NCBI RefSeq assembly: GCF_003573695.1
Contig: NC_039368.1
Span: 13,396,360 to 13,460,359, forward strand
Reading direction: 5' to 3'
Source: Papaver somniferum
Taxonomy: Eukaryota > Streptophyta > Magnoliopsida > Ranunculales > Papaveraceae
DNA: 64,000 bases
Made by a program: the position numbers and the translations under genes. Below, one piece after another: positions 54,769 through 64,000 of this stretch; within the stretch, counting starts at the first letter, position 1; every line of letters begins with the position of its first letter. The notes under the pieces were generated by a model. The model was not told where the DNA came from. It saw only the letters and a program-made list of their open reading frames with translations, and did not search any database.

Positions 54769-55900
54769 TCTTTTTTTTTTCTTTTTTTGGGCATCATCAA
54801 CCCGTGGTACAGGTATTGTAGAGCTATTTAATGTAGAAACGTGAAATTCATTCCTGACATTAGATTTATCTATCGCTAAAGCCTGAATAATACAAGATCG
54901 AGGAACAACATCCCAATTAAAAATACAACTAAAGTGTTTTGTTTCTTTTGCTAGCCAGTCTGCAACATTGTTTTCCGATTTGGGTACGAAGAAAAAAACC
55001 CAAAAATGAGAACATGAGCTAATTTATCGTCTCAATTCCTCCATTATAACCTGGTTTTTGCCAAGAGATGGGGTTGGAGTCTCATTAAGACAATCAAAAG
55101 ATTCTTACAATCTCCTTTTATACTGAAAGAAGATATATTGATTTTCTTTACCCATTTGGCTGCTTGTAGCAGTCTTAATGCTTATGCTCTTCTGGTGACT
55201 CTGTTGTAGATGGCCCCGCTCTTCCTCGCTCCAATTCACATGCATCATCTCTAAGGATTAAGGAAAACTCAGAAGGTTCATTGTTTGATTTCCATGCTAC
55301 ATATGTTAATTTTGTGATTAATTTCATCTGGTAGTTTCCAAGGCTCTTTAGTTTGTGATAGAGGTTTGTTGTTCTTAGGGGTCTTTCTGATTTTCTCTTT
55401 ATGCCAGAAGTTCACATGTATCTGTATTTGTATAACTATTTGAGTGTGTGTGTTCTTTTCTTCTTCTGAAAGACTCTGTTGTATCTTTCCTTCCAAACAA
55501 ACCAAATTATGGTCAAAATTATTTTTGAAAAGGCGGCAGAGTTACTAAAATTTAAATGCACTTGATTAGAAGCCAAGGACCAAATCGATTTGGCATGGTG
55601 ACAATGGAAAAACAAGTGTTCTAAGATTTCATCGTCATCACAACCAAAAGAACATTTCAGGGACACATCCTTCATAAACTTGGAGAGCTTATGATTTGTT
55701 GGGACATCATTTGATGGAAATGAATAATGTTATCATTTGTGATAAATATAATTTCCATAGACCTTTCCAGAAAGTGTCAGACATGTTTAAGTTGTTGATA
55801 TTCACTGTGTTTGCATTCAGTTTAGCATATATGGATTTAAATTTCCATAGGCCTTTCTTCCCAGCCTCCACCACGGACGCGATGTAGTTAACACACTCTC
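54769..55900 (-). mobile_element. LINE 3' end (zf-RVT, RNase H, poly-A)
   Basis: On the minus strand the order is FWKGLWKLYLS-type sequence, then a zf-RVT domain at 55436-55675 (CSFGCDDDEILEHLFFHCHHAKSIWSLA, with the Cys and His spacing of plant LINEs, then IILTIIWFVWKERYNRVF). An RNase H follows (LRLLQAAKWVKKINISSFSIKGDCKNL; later NVADWLAKETKHF near 54970). The element ends in an A-rich tract at 54769-54788 (poly-T on the plus strand). It is 5'-truncated with frame breaks, so not active. Confidence 0.75.
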
Positions 55901-58003
55901 ATTGGTTTCACCAATCACTCTTTGTCGGTGGAATCGCATAGTAAAGCCATAGATTGCATCATATCTTTGTTAATCGCACAAATATGAGTTGATAACCCTT
56001 GTGCATCACGATTTCTTGGATTCGTTGTTTCTTTTGTAAATTATTGAAATATGGTTTCCCATAAGGCACATTGTCATTGTTTGGCACTTTTGATATTATC
56101 TTGAGTAAACTAAACATAATTCATGCAAATGCATTTATTTTTCGCTATTGTGTATCTTGCACTCTGAGGTTTGTTACTTCGCCTAATTTGAGAATCAGAT
56201 TGAGAAGTCATACTTAATAAAATTAGACAATAGTGAATTGTGGATAAGATGAGAGTGAAAATGGTGAAATTTTATGTTTGATTGCAACAAATGAGTGATA
56301 GATTGAGAAGTACAGAGAAGGTGTAAGCTGAAATGAGGTTGAAATTAAGTATTTATGTGATAGGTTTATAGCCATTGGATAAAGTATAACTGGGCAACGT
56401 AGACTAAACCGAGCGATCAAGTCTAGGCCGTTGGCAAGGTAGACTTAATCGGACGGTGTAGTCTATTAAGTGGTCAAGACTCTATCGCTCAATAGATAGT
56501 TCACATTTACTGGCTAAGTGGCATATTTAACACTTAGCCAATTGTGTTTGTCACTTTGGCATGCCCTTAACGGGTGCAAAAGTCGCAAATTGGCAAGTTT
56601 GCCTTGTCAAGTGATTTTTCCAGTTTGACAGCCGGTCTGGTTTCAAAATATCATTCTGAAAACATAATTTATTGACCTGTTGTACTCGCCATTTATTTAG
56701 GAAAAGTCAAAAAGAAATCAAAAAATCTTTAAAATTACGAATATACCAATTATATATGTGTTTCTCCCTCCATTATTACCCAATGTTCCATCGGTAAAAA
56801 CTACAAATATACAAATTAAGCTTCATGTCCCTCTATCTATAACATTGACCTAGCAATTTTTCTGTTCAATGACCAATCTGGTTTTCAAAACATTATCTTG
56901 AAGGCATAATTCACTGACTTGTTATACCCACTAATTATCTAGCAAAAATCGGAAAAAGAAAAAAATGACTGATCTTTCAAGTCATAAATATACTGATTCG
57001 TTGTATGTTTTTCTCACTATTATAGCCTAATTTTCCAAGTAAAAGCTACAAATATACAAATTAAGCTTTAAGGGTTAAGGCCGTTCAGTTATATTTGAGG
57101 AACGGGAAAAGCTGTCCAGCAGGATGCACCGTTTTATTACCTGATCCAAAATTCCATTTGTGCTTCCAATGTTCTATTCTACCACGCTGGAACAATTTGT
57201 CTAGAACTTCGACCCATCTGTTAGTGAAGGTAAAAAAGTTTGTGCTCATAATTACCAATCCAATTAAACATTGTTATCTTTCCCCACGCCATGTATCTTT
57301 ACTTAAACGGTGGAGTGATTCACGGCTCGATCTTTCAAATTGTGCTCGTACAGTCTTACTTTATTATTCAACAGACAAAATCATGGAATTATGACTAACT
57401 CAATATTATCATTAAATTTGTTTCATAATCTTGGTAAAATACAAATTAAAAACTCATTTGATGTCAGAAATTTAGAAGAAAAGAAGTCCGTTCGGGAAAC
57501 CCAAGTCGGTGAATCACGTGTGACCTTAACGATGAATTAGGGCACCACTAATAACCAGTCCTCTATGCTGCTTAATTAATTGATTTTGTCCATAGGAAAA
57601 TAATTATAGCAGAAGAAAGCGACCTGAATCTTCAGATGGGGCCCACAACACTAGTGTAGAACCAATGAAAACACTGCCAATTTACACGATAACAACACCC
57701 ATGTGACATTACAGGGTGTATTCCCGAAATATAGAAGTACCTTATTTATTCCAACACGAGCAGTCCGACGAACCCACACCACATAAGATGCTGTGATGAG
57801 AGAGGATTACAATGGTCAAATCTGCAAAACGATGATTTAACCGGCAAAAACGGTTATTTTCTGGTACAATTTCACCTTTTTGATGCTTTTGTTCTGTACT
57901 TCACTGACTACTGAATTGAACAGTTCTTGGTAGATAACTTACTAGTGGCGGAACTGTAAATTAATTGAAAAACGGACGGACTTTTCGATGATTTACTTGA
58001 GAT
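55901..58003. other. Intergenic stretch
   Basis: No gene is supported. A CTAGTGGCGGAACTG word at 57942 resembles a hAT terminal repeat, but no partner end was found. Around 56640-57070 two diverged copies of a GACC[T/A]GTTGTA..CCA..ATTATTTAG..AAAA block occur (about 56675 and 56910), suggesting an old duplication. Confidence 0.35.
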
Positions 58004-58488
58004 CAATGTGGTTAATATCGCATGTTCATCTCGGTCGGGACCGATACACTGGTACGATTTTATATCGGGGATATTATCGTTGAAATATCGGTTCTACATT
58101 TAGAGACTATAATTTTATATTAAACATTTCTCCACACATTTTCGGATAAGATATAATAGATAACATCAATTTTATTAAAAAAACAAAAGAGTAACTTTAG
58201 TAGACTTGCTTCGAGAGCTACATGCACCTCTACTACCACCCGGAAGACTTTCTTCGCCAAAATTACCCTTAAACTTTATAGAAAACGACCAATACCGTCT
58301 CATATCAGGAAATGTAGGAAAATTTCGTATCGACCGATATTTGACCGAAACGGCCGATATTCGACCGATACGGCCGATATTATCGGACGAATATCGTATC
58401 CCCGATATCCTTCTTATCGTATCGTTTTGGGCCGATATCCGAAATATCCCCGATATATCGACCGATACGGCCGATATTGACTACATTG
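58004..58488. mobile_element. GATATCGG-rich inverted-repeat element (putative MITE)
   Basis: The left end CAATGTGGTTAATATCG and the inverted right end CAATGTAGTCAATATCG match at 15 of 17 positions. Inside, the words GATATCGG, CCGATACGGCCGATATT and TATCGGGGATAT recur, densely at 58320-58480 and sparsely at 58030-58100. No target duplication was confirmed and no transposase frame is present. Confidence 0.55.
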
Positions 58489-60542
58489 CTTGAGATAGTG
58501 TGGGGTCCATGAGATCATCTCCTATTATTACACATGTGACATCAAAATTTTAGGTTTTTTTTCCATAGTTGGCTCCTATCTATGATAGATGGAATGAAGA
58601 TCATTATGCCGGTGACATAATACACTGATTTGTGAAGCGTTGGATGCCTTGATGGAGTTGGTTTTCTTAGGAGTAAAACGTGGACAGTTAATATGGATCC
58701 CAAATTCCCAACTTAAAAGCACAAGAGGTTTCTAGAACTTATGTACTCAACGGAACCATCAATACCGGCAATCAGTGTCCGACTAAGGCTTATTTCTATA
58801 GGTTAAATTGAGCTGTTAGATTGGCCAAAAAATGTAGCAAATCAAAAAAAAAATGTGGTCTAAAAATTAACACTAGCATTTACTAGTTTTCTCTCCTAAC
58901 ACAATTCAACTAGTAGCGAGATTGAAACGCTGAATGGTTCAGCGCTCAAAAAATGATCTTAACGCTGAACGATTCAGCAATGGGAAGAATATTCCATGGT
59001 ATCAGCGATGTTTGATCAGCGCAGCTTTCCCACTTCTGAATGGTTCACCGCCTTGTAAATTATGTAATCCACCACCATTTCTCACTGTACACATTCTTTA
59101 TTACATCATGTCTCACCGTACACATCATCTCTCATTATACAGGTAATTTATTACATAATGAAAGAACATAAGTTCAAAGTAAGTGAGATGATAACTTGTT
59201 TCTGACATTTCACTTCAACTTACGATTTATAAAATGTTCATGAACATTTTCTGACAGCGCAGTAAATGATGTTAGACCCGTTGATCAATGATCATACTTA
59301 AATTTCATTTCAACCTTGAGATTGCAACAAGTTATTTATTTAGCCCTGAGTGAAACAGCGTCCACCTATTTTGGGCGGTGCTGTTTAGCGTTTCGTTCTT
59401 AGATTAATCATACCATAAGATTTAGAAGATTTTCTTAGCTGATGTGGACTGCTAATCTAGTTGTTAGATTAGAAGATCATATGACTTAGCCTAATGGATG
59501 ACTTTGCCGTGTGAGATAATGTTGCTATGTTATCCCGAAAATGATCGGCCTCGTGATTAAGTACGCCGGGCATGAGTCCCTCTCCCTAGCTTTTTTCTAT
59601 CCTGCCTGCTCTAGTATTTACAGAAATTAACATTTAATCCCAAATTAGTTGGGTTTTAGACAGTTTAGTTCTATCCCCTCAAGCCTAGTACTAGGAGGTC
59701 CAAATTCACCATATTCAGAACGAGTCGGTCCTTTCTTCAACGATTTAATCCAAAACGAATTTCATTGATGGTAAAAATACCCATATCATATGTTTCTTGC
59801 AGTTCAGTTTCTATTTTTCAAAAAAAAAATTGTGTCGAAACAGCTCTTGAATCCTGCAGCCAAGTCTCGCTCCAAAAGTTACTTATGCGAGTGTATCCAA
59901 AACTTCTGACTTTTTTGTTTTTAGAAATCCAAAAATTACTTATATGAATGTATCCTAACACCCTCTAGATATTGCACGTGCAATAGCTCTACTTTTTAGT
60001 CCAACACCCTTTTTTCGAAAAGGATTAGAGATTGAGCAAACAGTGTGTAGCATCATCTTCGCATACTCTTACGATGTAATCCCAAGTTTAATTTAGTCAA
60101 TACATATTTTGAACCAAAATGTTTAAAGTTTTTCAGAGTGGAATTGTCGAACAATTTCAAGAATAATAAACCCTCCTAACATGACACTGGTCTCTTTTTT
60201 CTTTTGATCAGCAAACTTGAAAATATATTGAAGATTTACAAAAAAACTTAAAAATATATTGAAGATTTACAAGAAGTAAGCAAAGAAGAGCTCAAAGAGC
60301 GTGCAATCTCAACAACAACAGGCAAAATCCGAGTTGATTACCCGCTACAAACAGACCCGAAAAATACTAGTCCATTGGAGGGTATTTTTATCAAGTTTAT
60401 CATATATACATGGCCCTTGATACCCTCACAATAAACTGATACCTCCATTAGTAGCATTGGTAGTAATAACTAACTTTACAATCCTTCCCGATTCAATATT
60501 TTTTGATGTTGTTCGAACAATATGTTTTTAAGATTCTGTCGG
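58489..60542. other. Intergenic stretch with CGCTGAA palindromes
   Basis: No gene is supported. Words of the form CGCTGAATGGTTCAGCG and CGCTGAACGATTCAGC occur at 58927-58980, with a third partial copy near 59036 and CAGCG/CGCTG words up to 59390, suggesting a decayed palindrome-rich repeat. Confidence 0.4.
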
Positions 60543-60639
60543 TGTCATCGTAGTACAGTGATAAAATTATTCGGTGATGATATTAGTGATCTGAATTCGA
60601 AATTCGCAAGCACCAAATTTTTTACCGATAAAAAAAGCA
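60543..60639 (+). mobile_element. tRNA-derived SINE relic
   Basis: GTCATCGTAGTACAGTGATAAAATTATTCGG (shown in parts: head GTCATCGTAGTACAGTG, body ATAAAATTATTCGGTGATGA) followed by CTGAATTCGAAATTC parallels the SINE at 38124-38232 and the plant tRNA-Asp head with A and B boxes. It ends in AAAAAAA. No clear target duplication was found, so the ends are approximate. Confidence 0.55.
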
Positions 60640-62190
60640 TGTTAGTAGGATTCTAAGCATGCATTGAGCCTCTCACACCAAATGTCAAAAGTCCCACTAA
60701 TTAAAAATGAGTAAAAATTTAAGAGGCAAGGCCGATCAAAAAATAACTTAAGAGCGAAGGGAAATAGTCCCACATAAGCCAAATAACAACAATCTTGTAA
60801 ACTACTCTATGATCATAGATGGGTGATCGTTTTTGACGTTAGTGGGGAAATTAGAAAAGCTAAATTCCAACCTTATCTTTATCCTCCTAATTTTACAAAT
60901 ATCAACTATGTAATGGAAAACGAGATGTGGAAAGCTATATCAAACCGACTAATTAAGCCACAAAACAAGCCTATTTAATTTGTCAATTTATATACATAAA
61001 GCTTGCAAATTCTTTCCTTCTCCCTTTCTTTTGATATTGACCAAACACAAAAATTCAATATACTAAAGTAAAGTGATTAATGGGGTTTTCCCATATAAAG
61101 AAAAAGAGTACACAACCAATTTAATTTACAATAATACATACTTTAATGGCCAAAAACGAGAATCAAATGAACCCAAAAAAAAAGGGAAATGAAAGGACAT
61201 AAATGAAAGTAACATCTTAATTCTTAAGTTAAAGCTAAAGTAGAGATTAGAGAAAGGGTCCATCTCTTTGAACTATTAATTGGTTTCAAACTTTAGTTTA
61301 TTGCATTAGATCTCCAGTTGGCATGCATATTTTCCTTGGTGGAACTTTGAACAATTCTTTTGACAACAATAATCCTTGTTCTTCCTCAATATAAAGTATA
61401 AACACCGCTGATCGGAAATGAAACCGTTTCTTTTCTTGATTATTCTCAAGGGGAAAGAAAAGAAACCAGAGTCGCGTGATTCATGCAAAGTTCCCTCTGA
61501 TCCTTACGGGTCGACTCCACCAGGTTCTTGACGCTTCGAAGTATTTTTATAAGATGTCACGTTAAAATACATAGATAAAGAAAAGGGAAACGTCAAAGTA
61601 TTTTACTGGTCCTGCTGCTGCTCGTCAGCTTAAATAAAGTCCAGTATAGAACCACGAGAATAAGCGTCAGTATGGGTTTACATGGATAAGAAATCATCCT
61701 CAAATGATTAGGTCATTTCTCATGTGGTCTCATCATGATATAAATACCGTTAGCTGTATATGTGAGGCTCTTCTACGTATTTGTCATGCTAGTATGTCAG
61801 GTTTAAACAACTGTTCGTGTTGTTGGCATATACTTATTGTTCTTTCCAACTGAAAGCCCATGTCTACGACCTCGGAAAGAATTTTAAAGAAGAACCCTGA
61901 TTTTGGGTATACCTAAATCTTTTTAGGCATATAAAATAATAGTCCCATCTTGAATGATCTTATAAGGGGTATCCTATGGTAGTTCAATTATTTATATACC
62001 CTTAATACAAAAATCTAAAATTAGTTTTCTAAAAGATCAGAATCAGTTTCCCTTAACATCTCTTTTTCTTCCTCCTCCTCTAGCCGAACTCTTCCCCCTC
62101 CTGCGAAAAAAAAAATTCATCATCGTGATTAATTGTCGATTTGTAAAAATTTGATCGTCGATTAAACTCAACCACATAATGACTCGTACA
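60640..62190. other. Intergenic stretch
   Basis: Nothing recognisable beyond short motif-free frames. CCTCCTCCTCTAGCC-type pyrimidine sequence near 62070 may be a leader for the coding-like block that follows. Confidence 0.3.
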
Positions 62191-62350
62191 AAGAAAAGCA
62201 TGGACTAGGCAAACCAAATCGTCTTCTAATCCATCAATTGAAGAAGAAGAACCAATTGAAGATGAAGGTGTAGAAACTGAAAATCAACCACCAATTGAAC
62301 CAGAAATTGAACCAACTGCATCTCCAACTCCGGAAGTGCGGATAAGAAAG
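62180..62350 (+). other. Coding-like fragment before a GTAAGT donor
   Basis: An ATG at 62180 opens MTRTKKSMD and, after a frame change, the text reads SSSNPSIEEEEPIEDEGVET and then PPIEPEIEPTASPTPEVRIRK, ending at GTAAGTT (62350). The acidic/proline-rich composition and a clean donor site suggest a first exon of a transposon-related or host gene whose remainder is not recognised. The frame is broken near 62207. Confidence 0.35.
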
Positions 62351-62439
62351 TAAGTTTTACAAACCCAATCTCCTATTTGTTGTTTTTCATCGATTAAATG
62401 ACGGTTACAGTGTTGGGTTCGACTCAACATTGAGTTGCG

Positions 62440-62910
62440 TTTTTAGCCGAATTGTTCTTCACAAAAGCTTCCTGTAAGTGTATATGAACAGTTCGGCCGA
62501 ACCTAGTCATAGATAGATATGCATAGGGGTTCGGCGTATTCGATAATCATAATATGTGCCGAACTTAGCACATTTACGAGGTTCGGCTATTACGATATTC
62601 TCAATATGTGTCGAACCAATAACAATATTTTAACCCAAAAAATAACAAATTGATGTTCCGCTCATACGATTTTCGAAATATAAGCCGAACCAGTAAAAAA
62701 AAAAATTCCGGGCTATTCAGGATGTTGTTCAGCTTACTATGAAACTTTCATATAAGCCGAACTAGTGTCTATCAAAATAGTTGGAATTGAAAATTATAGG
62801 TTCGGCGCATGCAATAAACAGATTCAGTGAGCCGAACCGTTCATCAATTGGTAGATTCGGCTCATAGATATGAGCCGAACCTCAACTTGTTTCGCCGAAC
62901 CATGATCCAA
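62440..62910. repeat. TTCGGC/GCCGAA short inverted-repeat cluster
   Basis: At least a dozen GGTTCGGC or GCCGAACC words lie in both orientations. Several form hairpins with 10-25 bp loops; the clearest is ATTCGGCTCATAGATATGAGCCGAACC near 62850 (arms TTCGGCTCATA and TATGAGCCGAA). The cluster directly follows the coding-like fragment. Confidence 0.65.
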
Positions 62911-63042
62911 AAATCATCTAAACAACCTTTATAATTCTGAAAATTATCTTAATCACAAAAAAATATTTAATCACTAATCAATATTATTAAAACTAATACG
63001 TAAAGGGCAGATTTTCCATTAAAAAAAATATGGGTTAAGGGG

Positions 63043-64000
63043 TGTTTGAGGGTGAAAACGATTTCTGTTGATTTCGGTAATTTCGGGTGTATGGTGAGAA
63101 ACGAGTCTAAACCCTAAACAATGTACTGCAAGGGAGTACTTTAGATTCAAGAGATCAATCTGTACAAATCCGTCCTAAACCAAGAAATGGTCGTTCCAGA
63201 CTTGCTTCGGTCACAAAGAGGAGGAGAAGGGTTGGTTTTGTGAAGGGAAGCGAAGAGAGTATTGAGACCATAATAGTTGATCCTGGAAGAGTAGTTGTTT
63301 TGTGACTTGTATCAGAAAGTGGGAAGCTAACAGATGGGAAAGCTAGCAAACGTTTTCTGAGTGTTGTATGCTCCTGACCATAACTTGTTGTTCGGTGGAA
63401 ATAGGTAAGACCTATTTATACAAATCGAAGTGAAACGTACTCTGGTTTCGTAAGAAATGAAAAACGGATGAGTAAATGGGAGGAGGTGGTAACCGGTAAC
63501 GCCTGGATTGATGTTCCATAAAAGAAAGAATTTTACCATTACTCCCTGTATTTACTAACCGCCTCATCCTTATGACACTGTCTTGTAACGGGCGTAGTGT
63601 ACACCGCACGCTGTAAACCGCCAAACCAATACCCCATGAGCATCCCCCAGTTTGTGACATGTGTTGATGTCTCGAGTGTTTTCGTGGAAAACATGTAGCA
63701 TGTTGCTGTTGTTTGGCAAGTTGAGCTTGGAATACTTGCCGGCTCGGTAGTGACCTTCGACGGTCGAGATTTTTCATCTTGATAGGAAGGGTAGCCGTTG
63801 ATTATTTCAACCCTTCGTTTGGTATCCAGTGGCATGAAAGCATGGCCGGCATGGCTTTAATATGGCCTAGTTTAGGCGTGGCCAAAAGCTAGGGTTTTGG
63901 CATTGTTTGGGCGCGACCAAAACTAGGGCTTGGCGTCGAGCCAAATGGTTGCCCTGCGTTAGCTGGTAACCTTGGACGGCTAAGATCTGCGTCTTAGATG
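63043..64000 (-). mobile_element. Tat-type LTR fragment at the window edge
   Basis: The left end TGTTTGAGGGTGAAAACGATTT matches the 3' end of the Tat LTR at 20187 (GGGGAAAAACGATTT). Collinear, diverged blocks follow: ACTGCAAGGGAGTACTTTAG, GAGATCAATCTGTA, AATGGTCGTTCCAGA, TCGGTCACAAAG, and the CCGCCAAACCAATACCCCATGAGCATCCCCC block near 63615. It shares orientation with the element at 20187-37945 but is clearly more distant, so a different subfamily. It continues past the window. Confidence 0.75.

Noticed and set aside
57942..57958. hAT terminal repeat CTAGTGGCGGAACTG
   Set aside because: No matching opposite end or 8-bp duplication was found nearby.
60543..60639. Possible tRNA-Asp gene
   Set aside because: Only the A-box head matches; the acceptor stem does not pair and an A-rich tail follows, so it is read as a SINE.
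63412..63777. 121-codon minus-strand frame at the right edge
   Set aside because: Falls in the Tat-type LTR fragment and shows no protein motif.

Overview
This is plant nuclear DNA, most likely from a eudicot. It is AT-rich, its genes carry GT-AG introns, and most of it is nested transposable elements: Ty3/gypsy of the Athila and Tat lineages, Ty1/copia, L1-type LINEs, tRNA-derived SINEs and small DNA transposons. The species cannot be fixed from the sequence alone. There is no bacterial operon, CRISPR array, rRNA gene or functional tRNA gene.

Layout. 1-7413: 5' part of an Athila-like gypsy element on the minus strand (5' LTR, primer-binding site, leader, gag, protease, start of reverse transcriptase); a foreign solo LTR sits inside its RT. 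7414-8410: an old Tat-type LTR that the Athila element entered. 8411-9400: unassigned, with a 30-bp minisatellite. 9400-11830: decayed LINE, plus strand. 12480-19700: decayed copia element (minus) broken by a second copia-type element, the junction region forming a 3.2-kb tandem duplication. 20187-37945: a long Tat-lineage gypsy element, minus strand, whose outer ends carry matching TGTAGATGG-type termini and a perfect 5-bp target duplication. It holds two antisense transcription-unit candidates between pol and its 3' LTR, an Athila fragment that replaced its 5' internal half, and a 3.3-kb solo LTR inside its 5' LTR. 37951-42640: intergenic DNA with a SINE, a hAT-type MITE and local tandem duplications.

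Genes. Only three host loci are convincing, all on the minus strand. At 42680-45322 and 46918-49691 is a tandem pair of CHX-type cation/H+ exchanger genes with the same two intron positions. The right-hand copy is intact (806 codons, three exons); the left-hand copy is a pseudogene with two nonsense codons and a frameshift. At 51644-53152 is a single-exon, membrane-anchored, FkbM-type methyltransferase-like protein of 502 residues. From 53.3 kb to the end there are a LINE 3' end, a SINE, a GATATCGG-rich inverted-repeat element, two families of short palindromes and, at the right edge, another Tat-type LTR fragment.

The most unusual material is the pair of antisense units in the Tat element (23.1-26.2 kb), the microhomology-linked 3.2-kb duplication, and the chimeric junction at 31.85 kb. 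Family assignments rest on motif recognition by eye; no database search was run.
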